This document shows, piece by piece, positions 1-8,908 of a DNA stretch of 34,401 nucleotides. Location of the stretch: NCBI GenBank assembly GCA_027082175.1, contig JALWIX010000106.1, forward strand, positions 1 through 34,401, written 5' to 3'. The notes below the pieces were generated by a model. It was not told where the DNA came from and did not search any database. It saw nothing but the letters and a program-made list of their open reading frames with translations. The stretch comes from Campylobacterales bacterium. GTDB lineage: Bacteria > Campylobacterota > Campylobacteria > Campylobacterales > Nitratiruptoraceae. A program made the position numbers and the translations under genes. Within the stretch, counting starts at the first letter, position 1, and each line of letters starts with the position of its first letter.

Positions 1-991
1 AGCAAGAAAAAATTGCTATATATCCTTGGTCTTCTACAATTTTTAAAGCATTGACCATTAAATCTTTAAAGCCTCTTAAAGCTCCCTTTTTTTGATTTTT
101 ATTTTTAGCAAAAGAGGGAGGATCAATGATAATCATATCATACTTCTTTACACCTGCTCTCAAAACTCTTAAATAATCAAAAACATTTTCGCATACAAAC
201 TTACCCTCTACACTATTTAATTTAAAATTACTTTTCGCTTTTTCAATCGCCTCTTTTGAAATATCCACAAGCTCCACATCGGCATTAGCTTTTTTAGCCG
301 CATAAAGCCCAAATCCGCCTATATTGCAAAAGAGATCCAAAACTTTGGATTTTTGTTTGATATACCTGCCAACTATCTCTCTGTTTCTTCTTTGATCAAG
401 ATAAAATCCCGTCTTTTGTCCACCAATAATATCTACGCTAAACTTTATGCCATTTTCTTCAAAAACGATATTATTAGGAACTTCCCCAACTATTTTTGGC
501 TCAAAAACTTCTACCCCTTCCTTTTGCAAACTGTATCTATCTGCGTCAATCACTACGCCTTTAGGTCTTAAAACTTCTACTAAAGTTTCTAAAATAGTAT
601 CTTTATATCTTATCATTCCTGCCGTATTTATCTGCAATGATAGATATTCGTCGTACATATCGACTATAAGTCCAGGAAGCATATCGGCTTCAGAGTGAAT
701 CACTCTAAAAGCGTTTGAGTCTATATCGACTCTCTGATTTAAAGCCTCCTTAACTCGCTTTATAAAAAAATCTTTATCTATATTTTTAATCTTAAAATCC
801 AACACCCTGATAGAGATTACGCTGTTTAGATTTATATAACCGACTCCTAGCTGATTTTCTTCTTCATCGACTATCTTTACCAACTCTCCCGCTTCATATT
901 TTTGATGAACGACTATATCGCTTCTATATACCCAAGGAAAAAACTCTCTCAAAGTTTTTGCCGCTTTTTTATTTATAATAACCTTTTTCAT
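1..991 (-). CDS. Class I SAM-dependent rRNA methyltransferase, RlmI-like (PUA + MTase), truncated at left edge
   Basis: Minus-strand frame open from ATG (989-991) to the window edge; my translation begins MKKVIINKKAAKTLREFFPWVYRSDIVV and contains GGQKTGFYLDQRRNR, VLDLFCNIGGFGLYAAKKA and IIDPPSFAKNKNQ, typical of RlmI. Absent from the ORF track because it runs off the window. Confidence 0.88.
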   Translation of the reverse strand, partial: MKKVIINKKAAKTLREFFPWVYRSDIVVHQKYEAGELVKIVDEEENQLGVGYINLNSVISIRVLDFKIKNIDKDFFIKRVKEALNQRVDIDSNAFRVIHSEADMLPGLIVDMYDEYLSLQINTAGMIRYKDTILETLVEVLRPKGVVIDADRYSLQKEGVEVFEPKIVGEVPNNIVFEENGIKFSVDIIGGQKTGFYLDQRRNREIVGRYIKQKSKVLDLFCNIGGFGLYAAKKANADVELVDISKEAIEKAKSNFKLNSVEGKFVCENVFDYLRVLRAGVKKYDMIIIDPPSFAKNKNQKKGALRGFKDLMVNALKIVEDQGYIAIFSC

Positions 992-2127
992 CTCATCCTT
1001 TCATATACGGCAAAAGCTTGTCTATGCTCTTTAACGTCATGACATCTTACTATAGACGCTCCCTCTTCATAAGCCTTTATATGTATCGCTAAAGTTCCAG
1101 GGAGTCTCTCCTCTACCGGAGTTGGAATTATCTTATCTATCATCGATTTCCTGCTTGCTCCTACCAAAATCTCGCATCCAAATTTTTTAAAATCGCTTAA
1201 GCATTTTAAAAGTTCTAAATTATGCTCAACGCTTTTTCCAAAACCTATACCAGGGTCTAAAACTATATTTTCTCTTGTTATGCCAAACCTTTCTGCTTTT
1301 TCTATCCTTTTTTTAAAAAACTCCGCCACCTCCACCGTCACATCTTCATATCTCGGATCAATCTGCATCGTTTTAGGTTCGCCTTTTTTATGCATTATAA
1401 CAACTTTTGCGCCATAATTCGCAACCACTTTTGCCATCTCGTCATTTTCAAGTCCCGTAATATCGTTTGCGATAGAAAATCCTCTATCCAAAGCATATTC
1501 CACTACTTTTGGTCTGTAACTATCGATACTAAAATCAACTTGCTCAAAAAGCCTAGCTTTATAGATAAAATCGATAATCCCTTTTACTCTCTCAAACTCT
1601 ATATCTTCATCCACCTCATCACTTCCAGGTCTTGTAGATACTCCTCCTATATCTATAATATCTGCCCCATCCTCTATCATCTTTTCTATAGCTTCTAAAG
1701 CGCGCTCTCCTTTAAACCTGCTTCCGGGATAAAAACTCTCTTCATTTGCGTTTATTACGCCCATTATCTTTAGCTTAAAATCACTCTTCTTGATATATTT
1801 TTTTAACTCTTTTGCCAACTCTTTCAATCCATACGGCTGCGCTAGCTCTTTTCTTGATAAAATCTCTATATGTTTTTTAGTTCCTATTAGTAAAGCGTCG
1901 CACTTTTTGAAATTGCAAGTTATAACACCGTTAGGCAATGCAAGATCAGCCCCCACAGAAAGAGCGTCCTGTTTTAAAATATTTGCCGCTCCTATATGAA
2001 GTTCTTTTATATAAAAAAGATAGACTTCAGACTTTTTAGACATTATTTTAATCCCTGGCTTATCAACATTTAACTCTTTCATTATTTTTACGACGTCGCT
2101 ATTTGAAGAGATTCTCTTAATCTGCAT
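988..2127 (-). CDS. folP: Dihydropteroate synthase with N-terminal extension
   Basis: Motifs GVINANEESFYPGSRF, ADIIDIGGVSTRPGS, VLDPGIGFGKS, LVGASRKSMI; start/stop overlap with the RlmI-like gene. Confidence 0.93.
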   Translation of the reverse strand: MQIKRISSNSDVVKIMKELNVDKPGIKIMSKKSEVYLFYIKELHIGAANILKQDALSVGADLALPNGVITCNFKKCDALLIGTKKHIEILSRKELAQPYGLKELAKELKKYIKKSDFKLKIMGVINANEESFYPGSRFKGERALEAIEKMIEDGADIIDIGGVSTRPGSDEVDEDIEFERVKGIIDFIYKARLFEQVDFSIDSYRPKVVEYALDRGFSIANDITGLENDEMAKVVANYGAKVVIMHKKGEPKTMQIDPRYEDVTVEVAEFFKKRIEKAERFGITRENIVLDPGIGFGKSVEHNLELLKCLSDFKKFGCEILVGASRKSMIDKIIPTPVEERLPGTLAIHIKAYEEGASIVRCHDVKEHRQAFAVYERMR

Positions 2128-2156
2128 TTTATTCCTTGATATTTGGTATTAATATA

Positions 2157-2267
2157 ATTAAGACCTCCGAAAAATAAAAGGTGTGGGTAATGGGAAAATG
2201 GTACTCACACCCACACTCACACTCTCACACTATTAACTAAAATAAGTAATTTTTAATAATACTAAAT
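2157..2267. repeat. Intergenic near-palindromic element, copy A (degenerate ends, GT-hexamer core)
   Basis: taattaagacctccgaaaaat...ggtgtgggtaatgggaaaatggtactcacacccacactcacactctcacac...gtaatttttaataat; shares ends and core with copies B and C. Confidence 0.72.
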
Positions 2268-2283
2268 TTTTAAAAGAACGTAA

Positions 2284-2892
2284 CTATCTTCTTTTTGCTT
2301 CTAAAATTATTAAAAATAGTGTTGTTAATACATTTTGTATATTTGAGTTTAACTCTAAAAGCCTTATAGCTTTTGCAAATTGGTCTAGTTCTTCCTCTTT
2401 GAGTTTAAGATTACTTTCAAAAGAGCTTTTCAAAAGCGCCTTAATAACCTCTTTGGCCTCATCTCTTTGCATTTTTTTGCTCTCTTGTAAAAAAGAGTAA
2501 ACATACTTTAGATCAATATCCTTTACGTCTATATCAAAAAGCTCTTTTTTCTCTTTTTTTAAAGAGACTATCGGAAGTCTCGATCTAATAGTAGGCAATA
2601 AAGAAGATTTGGCTTTCGTAATAACAACAAACACTACTTTAGAAGGAGGCTCTTCAAGTATTTTAAGAAGGGTGTTTTGAGAGTAGATATTGTACTTTTG
2701 AGCCGCCAAGACTATATATTTTTCTTTTTCAGCGGCTATATATGCCTCTTTGATCGCATCTTTGGCATCTTCAACTTTAAACTCGTCCCTTTGAAATATA
2801 TGGAGATAACCGGGTTTTATACGCTCTTTAAAAAATTCGAGAGATTTTTCAAAATTGTCGGTGACAACAATCTGGCTTTTTAGCTCAATCAT
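2284..2892 (-). CDS. holB: DNA polymerase III delta-prime subunit (short form)
   Basis: QNTLLKILEEPPSKVVFVVITKAKSSLLPTIRSRLPIVSL is the classic delta-prime signature; sits between folP and hobA. Confidence 0.85.
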   Translation of the reverse strand: MIELKSQIVVTDNFEKSLEFFKERIKPGYLHIFQRDEFKVEDAKDAIKEAYIAAEKEKYIVLAAQKYNIYSQNTLLKILEEPPSKVVFVVITKAKSSLLPTIRSRLPIVSLKKEKKELFDIDVKDIDLKYVYSFLQESKKMQRDEAKEVIKALLKSSFESNLKLKEEELDQFAKAIRLLELNSNIQNVLTTLFLIILEAKRR

Positions 2893-3434
2893 ATTTTAAG
2901 GTCAATCTCTCCAAATATAGTGGCGTCTAAGCTTTTATCGAATAGTCTAAATAGTTGAAAAAGCTTTAAATCCAAAGTGTCGTCATAAGATTTTAGATAA
3001 AAGTTGTTTTGCATCTCTTCATCCATAATCCATAAAAAGCTGTCGTCTTTTCTTTTAGCTATCATTGATCTAGGCGTGTCTCCCTTTCCTATATACCAAA
3101 AAAAGTACTCCTCCTTAAAAGATAGATTTATCATATCGTATAATAACTCTATATCTTCCTCTTTTTTTATATTGTCTATATAGGGAATCATATCTTTCAA
3201 GATATAAGTAGGAACAAAGGGTCTGTTTTTGTTAGGTTTGTTAATATTATATAAAATATATTCGGCAAACCACTCTCTCTCTTTATCCGTAATCAAAATA
3301 ACACTATAACCGGAAACTATCTTTTCAAGAGCCGAAGAGGCAAGAGGCACCCAATCATACCTTCTCTCCTCCATCCAGCTCATCATAGTCTCATCATATC
3401 TAATAGCGTTAAGAGTCCATTTATCGAATTCCAT
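2889..3434 (-). CDS. hobA: HobA, DnaA-interacting initiation regulator (Campylobacterota-specific)
   Basis: About 180 aa; similar to remembered H. pylori HobA pattern (EREWFAEYILYNIN, FFWYIGKGDT, DDSFLWIMDEE, LDLKLFQLFRLFDKSL); overlaps holB. Confidence 0.85.
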   Translation of the reverse strand: MEFDKWTLNAIRYDETMMSWMEERRYDWVPLASSALEKIVSGYSVILITDKEREWFAEYILYNINKPNKNRPFVPTYILKDMIPYIDNIKKEEDIELLYDMINLSFKEEYFFWYIGKGDTPRSMIAKRKDDSFLWIMDEEMQNNFYLKSYDDTLDLKLFQLFRLFDKSLDATIFGEIDLKI

Positions 3435-3473
3435 CTATTCCTCTATTTAAAAAATCATAACTAATAACGGGCA

Positions 3474-3520
3474 GGTGAGTGATAAGCAAAAATAATAAAC
3501 TATTCACTACTCACTCACTG
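3474..3520. repeat. Short tandem-repeat hairpin (GTGAGTGA ... TCACTCAC)
   Basis: GTGAGTGA 3475-3482 and TCACTCAC 3511-3518 are perfect inverted repeats; right arm is a partial tandem (tattcactactcactcact). Confidence 0.6.
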
Positions 3521-3527
3521 CTACAAA

Positions 3528-4733
3528 TTATTTGTACAGCTCATACGCATCATGCAAAGCTCTAACAGCTAGTTCGCTATATTTTTCATCTATTATCATT
3601 GAAACCTTTATTTCACTTGTGCTAATCATCTCTATGTTAATGTTCTCTTTAGCCAACGTCTCAAACGCTTTGCTTGCAACGCCGCTATGAGATTTCATAC
3701 CCACGCCCACTATGGATACTTTTGCTATGCGAGGATCATAATCGATAGATTCATACTCCTCTTTAAATCTTTCCATAATCTTTTTTACTCTATCAAGCTC
3801 ATTTTCAGGCACCGTAAAATCTAAATTTGTTTTTCCGTCTTGTCCAATGGTTTGGACTATCATATCCACATTGATATTCTCTTCCGCAAGCGCTTTGAAA
3901 ATCTCGGCTGCGATTCCAGGTCTATCCACAACTCCTCTTAAACTAACGCGTGCTTGATTTTTATCCAACGCTATTCCGCTTACCAATGGCTTTTCCATGA
4001 TATCTTCTTCCTTTGTTATGATTGTTCCAGGATTATCGTTAAAACTACTTTTAGCCTCAATAATCACTCCTAATTTTTTCGCAAGTTCAACGCTTCTATT
4101 TTGCAAAACTTTAGCTCCCAAACTTGCTAACTCCAACATCTCGTCATAACTAATTTTATTAAGTTTTTTGGCTTTTGGCTCTATTCTAGGGTCTGTAGTG
4201 TAAATACCGTCCACGTCAGAATAAATCTCGCACTTATCGGCATTCAACGCTCCGGCAAGCGCTACTGCGGTTAAGTCGCTTCCTCCTCTGCCTAGAGTGG
4301 TAACTTTTCCGTCTTTACTGATGCCTTGAAATCCCGCCACCACTACAATTTTGCCTTTTTGTAGTTCACTTTTTATCGGCTTTGGATCTATTTTTTCTAT
4401 CCTTGCGGTAGTGTGTGAACTATCGGTAACAATTCCAGCCTGTCGCCCAGTCATAGCTACAGTAGGATAACCCATCTCATTCAAAGCAATCGAAAGCAAA
4501 GCCGCGGTAACCCTTTCGCCGGAACTTAGCAAAAGGTCCATATCTTCGCGACTTGGAGTTTTACTAAAATGTTTTGCATACTCTATAAGTTTATTCGTTT
4601 CGCCGCTCATTGCAGAAACCACAACAACTACATCGTTGCCCTCTTCTTTGGTTTTAGCGACCCTCTTGGCTACATTTTCTATTCTTTCAAGATTTCCCAC
4701 ACTTGTTCCGCCATATTTTTGAACAATTAGCAT
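3528..4733 (-). CDS. lysC: Aspartate kinase
   Basis: [35 protein letters not shown], two ACT domains. Confidence 0.97.
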   Translation of the reverse strand: MLIVQKYGGTSVGNLERIENVAKRVAKTKEEGNDVVVVVSAMSGETNKLIEYAKHFSKTPSREDMDLLLSSGERVTAALLSIALNEMGYPTVAMTGRQAGIVTDSSHTTARIEKIDPKPIKSELQKGKIVVVAGFQGISKDGKVTTLGRGGSDLTAVALAGALNADKCEIYSDVDGIYTTDPRIEPKAKKLNKISYDEMLELASLGAKVLQNRSVELAKKLGVIIEAKSSFNDNPGTIITKEEDIMEKPLVSGIALDKNQARVSLRGVVDRPGIAAEIFKALAEENINVDMIVQTIGQDGKTNLDFTVPENELDRVKKIMERFKEEYESIDYDPRIAKVSIVGVGMKSHSGVASKAFETLAKENINIEMISTSEIKVSMIIDEKYSELAVRALHDAYELYK

Positions 4734-4749
4734 CTAAATCCTTTGTTGA

Positions 4750-4822
4750 TTTCAAGTTTTGAAGTTTCAAGTTTCAAGTTTTAAAACCCCCAACTTCAAA
4801 CCTAAAACTTCAAACTTTCAAA
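4750..4822. repeat. Inverted arrays of a TTTCAAG-type heptamer around a CCCCC-containing loop
   Basis: ttcaagttttgaagtttcaagtttcaagttttaaaacccccaacttcaaacctaaaacttcaaactttcaaa; heptamer-like units on both sides; right end contains the rppH stop codon. Confidence 0.68.
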
Positions 4823-5285
4823 TATACCCCTCTTTTTTAAAATATTCTATAACCTTTTTGTAAATAGGTCTTTTAAAATATGTTATATATTTGAAAAGTT
4901 CCTTATAAGGCACAAACTTATACTCTCTAAACTCAGGTTCTTTGGTTTTAAGGTCTATTTTAGCAGACGGTTTTAGCCTTACAAGAAAATATTTCTGCTT
5001 TTGGCCGTCATATGGATACATCTTTTTGGCTATAACTTTAGGAAAATCGTAACTGACCCAAGTCGGATATTCGGCTATAATCTCAACTTCGTCAGTTCCT
5101 ATCTCCTCTTTTAGTTCTCTTAATAGAGCGCTTTTTGGACTCTCTCCCTCATCAATCCCCCCTTGCGGAAACTGCCAAGCGTTATCCACATCGTTTCTAA
5201 GAGCGATAAGAAACTCTACCTTTTGCGGATATTTGTGTGATACTATAATAGCCGCGACGTTTGGTCTATATCTTTTTTCGTTCAT
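4818..5285 (-). CDS. rppH: RNA pyrophosphohydrolase (Nudix)
   Basis: [40 protein letters not shown] = Nudix box. Confidence 0.93.
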   Translation of the reverse strand: MNEKRYRPNVAAIIVSHKYPQKVEFLIALRNDVDNAWQFPQGGIDEGESPKSALLRELKEEIGTDEVEIIAEYPTWVSYDFPKVIAKKMYPYDGQKQKYFLVRLKPSAKIDLKTKEPEFREYKFVPYKELFKYITYFKRPIYKKVIEYFKKEGYI

Positions 5286-5364
5286 TATCTTTTATGGAAC
5301 CTTTTTATAAAATTGTGTCATTTAAAAGTTTCGATATATTAGCTTATAACTATTTAAAATCTAA

Positions 5365-5397
5365 TTAGAATAGGTTTATAGTTAAACCATATTCTAA
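5365..5397. promoter_or_regulatory. 14-bp hairpin with single-nucleotide bulge in the hemW/rppH divergent intergenic region
   Basis: TTAGAATAGGTTTA-TAGT-TAAACCaTATTCTAA, followed 3' by aaaagatATTTTTTTTatc. Confidence 0.6.
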
Positions 5398-5436
5398 AAA
5401 GATATTTTTTTTATCTATATTTAATAAAGGATCAAC

Positions 5437-6486
5437 TTGCTCTTATATGTTCACATACCCTTTTGTGATAGCAAATGTTTTTATTGTAGTTTTGGCTCTT
5501 ACGTAGAAAAACATCATCTAAAAGCCGCATATATCGATTCTCTTTTAAAACAACTCGATTTTGAATTAAAAAGATTCGAAGCAAAAAAAAATATAGAGTC
5601 TGTTTTTATAGGAGGAGGAACTCCATCAACTTTAGAAGCTTCGTATTATGAAAAATTTTTTAAAAAAATAGAGCCCTATTTACAAGATGGAGCTGAGATA
5701 ACCGTTGAAGCCAATCCAAATAGCGCCAAACAAGAGTGGATTGCAAATATGAAAAATTTTGGGGTAAACAGGATAAGTTTCGGCGTTCAAAGTTTCGATA
5801 ACAAAAAATTGAAATTTTTAGGGAGAACTCATAACTCAAAACAGGCAATCAATGCTGTTGAAACTGCCTACAGATGCGGATTTGAAAATATCTCGATTGA
5901 TATCATCTACGAAACAGCTCTAGATACTGAAAAACTTTTAAAAAAAGATATAGACACCGCCTTTTTTCTCCCTATAAATCATATAAGCGCTTATGCGCTA
6001 ACTTTAGAGGAAAATACGCCGTTTTTTGAGAAAAAAGAGGTTAAAAAAGATGATGAACATCTAGGATATTTCATAGCGGATATGATAAAAGAAAAATTTG
6101 AACAATACGAAATTTCCAACTTCGGCGACTATAAATCTAAACATAACTTGGGATATTGGCAACATAAAGATTATATAGGCGTAGGTTGCTCGGCGGTCGG
6201 TTTTTTAAAAAATCGCAGGTTTTACGTTTGCGAAGATATCGAAGAGTATATAAAAGAGCCGCTGAAGATTTCAGTAGAGAATCTTAGTAAACAAGACCTT
6301 ATAATAGAAAAAATTTTTTTAGGTTTTAGAAGTATTGTTGGAGTAGATATCAAAATATTAGACGAAGATATGCTTAAAAGAGCGGAAATTTTAAAAAATG
6401 AAAACAAGATACAAGAAAAAAACAACAGACTATATAACAAAAACTTTTTTTTAGCCGACGAGTTAGCTCTTTTTTTGATAGGATAG
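5437..6486 (+). CDS. hemW: Radical SAM heme chaperone HemW-like (coproporphyrinogen III oxidase-like); TTG start
   Basis: LLYVHIPFCDSKCFYCSFGSY (CxxxCxxC), FIGGGTPSTL, SFGVQSFDNKKLKFLGRTHN. Confidence 0.9.
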   Translation: MLLYVHIPFCDSKCFYCSFGSYVEKHHLKAAYIDSLLKQLDFELKRFEAKKNIESVFIGGGTPSTLEASYYEKFFKKIEPYLQDGAEITVEANPNSAKQEWIANMKNFGVNRISFGVQSFDNKKLKFLGRTHNSKQAINAVETAYRCGFENISIDIIYETALDTEKLLKKDIDTAFFLPINHISAYALTLEENTPFFEKKEVKKDDEHLGYFIADMIKEKFEQYEISNFGDYKSKHNLGYWQHKDYIGVGCSAVGFLKNRRFYVCEDIEEYIKEPLKISVENLSKQDLIIEKIFLGFRSIVGVDIKILDEDMLKRAEILKNENKIQEKNNRLYNKNFFLADELALFLIG

Positions 6487-6490
6487 ATTT

Positions 6491-6617
6491 GAGACATCTG
6501 AAAAATTAATATTAAAAAGTGTGAGTGTGGGTGTCGGAGTGGATGATGGGAAAATATCACTTTTACTCGCACCCACACTATCAAGCAAAATATGTAATTT
6601 TTCAAAGTATTCAATTA
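6491..6617. repeat. Intergenic near-palindromic element, copy B
   Basis: gagacatctgaaaaattaatattaaaaagtgtgagtgtgggtgtcggagtgg...actcgcacccacacta...gtaatttttcaaagtattcaatta. Confidence 0.8.
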
Positions 6618-6702
6618 AAAGTTGATTTGTTATTCTTTATACTTTTGTAATCTCTTTTTATGTAGAATTTAACTCCAATTATCCTATATAAAGGTTTAAA
6701 AT

Positions 6703-7086
6703 ATGTTTGGTATGGGATTTACTGAATTATTAATGATTGCCATAGTCGCAATCATATTTTTAGGACCCGAAAAATTACCTAAATTTTTAGTCGATGTTGC
6801 GAAGTTTTTCAAAAGCGTAAAAAGAGCGGTAAATGACGCTAAAAATTCCCTAGAAGAAGAGATAAAAATAAGCGAGCTTAAAGAAGAGGCTTTAGAATAT
6901 AAAAAGAAGATGGGAACTGTAAGTAAAGAGATAGAAAGTATTGCTCATTTAAGCGATTTTGAAGATGTTTTGGAAGAGTCTAAAGAGATTGAAGAAGCGC
7001 TTGAAAAAAAAGAAGCTAAAAAAGAAGTTGTAAAGTTTAAAAAAAGAAAACCTCAACTAGAAGATAAGGATAAAACGAATGTTTGA
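6703..7086 (+). CDS. tatB: Sec-independent translocase TatB
   Basis: MFGMGFTELLMIAIVAIIFLGPEKLPKF; followed by overlapping tatC. Confidence 0.92.
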   Translation: MFGMGFTELLMIAIVAIIFLGPEKLPKFLVDVAKFFKSVKRAVNDAKNSLEEEIKISELKEEALEYKKKMGTVSKEIESIAHLSDFEDVLEESKEIEEALEKKEAKKEVVKFKKRKPQLEDKDKTNV

Positions 7087-7825
7087 AGAGTTAAAACCTC
7101 ATTTAGCGGAACTTAGGAAAAGACTTCTCATATCTATAGCCACCATTTTTATTATGTTTATAATCTGTTTTGGCTTTTGGGAGTATATATTAGATTGGAT
7201 GATTATGCCTTTAAAAGAGGCTTTGCCTTCCGGAAGCAACGTAATTTTTACGAAAGTTGGAGAGGCTTTCTTTACGGCTCTTAAAGTCTCATTTTTCGCA
7301 TCAATTATACTCTCTTTGCCTGTAATTTTTTGGCAATTATGGCTTTTTATAGCCCCCGGACTATATGAGCATGAAAAAAAGATGGTTCTTCCGTTCGTTC
7401 TATCGGCTACTATTATGTTCATATTGGGAGCTCTTTTTGCTTACTATGTCGTGTTTCCGTTCGGTTTTAGCTATCTTATAAATTTTGGAAGTCAACTCTT
7501 CACCGCCCTTCCTAGTATTGGGGAGTATGTGGGGTTTTTTACTAAACTGATGTTTGGTTTTGGTATTTCGTTCGAGCTTCCCGTTATAACATTTTTTCTA
7601 GCGATGCTCGGTCTTGTAACTGATGAGAGTTTGAAATCTTTTTTTAAATATGCGATCATTATCATCTTTGCTGTTGCCGCTCTTTTAACGCCGCCTGATG
7701 TTCTTTCTCAGCTTTTAATGGCTGGACCTCTGGTGATTCTTTACGGCGTTTCCATTTTAATAGCCAAAATGATAAATCCAGCCCAAAAAGAGCAGGAAGA
7801 CGAAAAAGAGAATGAAGACTCTTGA
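7079..7825 (+). CDS. tatC: Sec-independent translocase TatC
   Basis: ELKPHLAELRKRLLIS, FFASIILSLPVIFWQLWLFIAPGLYEHEKK, multi-TM. Confidence 0.97.
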   Translation: MFEELKPHLAELRKRLLISIATIFIMFIICFGFWEYILDWMIMPLKEALPSGSNVIFTKVGEAFFTALKVSFFASIILSLPVIFWQLWLFIAPGLYEHEKKMVLPFVLSATIMFILGALFAYYVVFPFGFSYLINFGSQLFTALPSIGEYVGFFTKLMFGFGISFELPVITFFLAMLGLVTDESLKSFFKYAIIIIFAVAALLTPPDVLSQLLMAGPLVILYGVSILIAKMINPAQKEQEDEKENEDS

Positions 7826-8840
7826 TCCTTTAAAGGTAGATAGTTACGACTACTATCTTCCTCCATCGCTTATAGCTAAAGAACCGGCAAATCCTCCAGA
7901 TAGCGCAAAACTTTTAGTTTACGATAGAAACAAAGATAGTGTAACTCATACTATCTTCAAAGAACTTGACTCATTTCTTCCTAAAAACATCCATATAATC
8001 TTCAATAACACCAAAGTGATCAAAGCGAGAATATTTGGCAAAAAAAGTAGCGGAGGAAAAGTGGAGCTTTTGCTTAATCGACCTTTAAAAAACCGCACAT
8101 TTTCCGTATTTATAAAAGGAAAAGTAAAACCTGACGCTATTTTGCTCTTTGATCTGGGCTTAAAAGCAAAAGTGGTCTCTTTAGAAGAGGATGGAAGCAG
8201 AGTCGTAGAGTTTTACCAACAAGATAAAAAATTAGCTTTTGAAGAACTTTTACGCATTTTAGATAAAATCGGTCATATACCTCTGCCTCCTTATATCGAC
8301 AGAGAGGATAAAAAAGAGGATGAGACAAACTATCAGCCGCTATTTGCGCAAAAAGCCGGCGCTGTTGCCGCTCCTACGGCATCTTTACACTTTACGAAAG
8401 AACTTTTGGAAAAGATCAAAAAAGAGTTTGATACTAAATTTATAACTTTGCATGTTGGCGCTGGAACATTTAAACCTGTAGAAACTGAAAATATAACTCT
8501 ACATAAAATGCATAGCGAATATTATGAGATACCAAAAGATACTCAAAAACTTATAGATTCCAAGGTTAAAATATTAGCGGTAGGCACAACGGTTACCAGA
8601 ACCATAGAGTATTACGCAAGAACCAAAAAACCTTCAGGAGAATGCGATCTATTTTTAAACCCTTTAAATCCTCCTTGTAGGGTAAACCATATTTTAACAA
8701 ACTTTCATCTGCCAAAATCTACTTTAATTATGCTGGTAGCTTCGTTTATAGGGATTGAAAAGACTATGGAACTTTATAAACTTGCAATAGAGAAAAAGTA
8801 TAGATTTTACAGCTACGGCGATGCGATGCTGATACTTTAA
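7812..8840 (+). CDS. queA: tRNA preQ1(34) S-adenosylmethionine ribosyltransferase-isomerase
   Basis: YDYYLPPSLIAKEP, PTASLHFTKELL, LHVGAGTFKPV, NFHLPKSTLIMLVASFIG. Confidence 0.97.
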   Translation: MKTLDPLKVDSYDYYLPPSLIAKEPANPPDSAKLLVYDRNKDSVTHTIFKELDSFLPKNIHIIFNNTKVIKARIFGKKSSGGKVELLLNRPLKNRTFSVFIKGKVKPDAILLFDLGLKAKVVSLEEDGSRVVEFYQQDKKLAFEELLRILDKIGHIPLPPYIDREDKKEDETNYQPLFAQKAGAVAAPTASLHFTKELLEKIKKEFDTKFITLHVGAGTFKPVETENITLHKMHSEYYEIPKDTQKLIDSKVKILAVGTTVTRTIEYYARTKKPSGECDLFLNPLNPPCRVNHILTNFHLPKSTLIMLVASFIGIEKTMELYKLAIEKKYRFYSYGDAMLIL

Positions 8841-8877
8841 AAAGTTTAAAGTTATTACTATTTAAGTTTTATACTTC

Positions 8878-8883
8878 TATAAT
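8878..8883 (+). promoter_or_regulatory. Candidate -10 box (TATAAT) for the 8909 operon
   Basis: acttcTATAATagataaacc about 25 nt upstream of the CDS start. Confidence 0.5.
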
Positions 8884-8908
8884 AGATAAACCTTATAAAG
8901 GAAGAAGT

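Noticed and set aside
353-698. Plus-strand ORFs of 72 and 83 aa near the left edge
   Set aside because: They are antisense to the truncated RlmI-like methyltransferase read from the minus strand, which has strong family motifs.
1390-1698. Antisense ORF opposite folP (102 aa) and many other 60-130 aa ORFs opposite strong CDSs
   Set aside because: They lie entirely antisense to well-supported genes, have no RBS or recognisable domain, and are expected in AT-rich sequence.
2677-2883. 68-aa ORF opposite holB
   Set aside because: Antisense to a clear delta-prime subunit; no independent support.
6222-6614. 130-aa minus ORF spanning the hemW 3' end and element B
   Set aside because: Antisense to hemW; the N-terminal part is low-complexity translation of the GT-rich repeat (HHPLRHPHSH).
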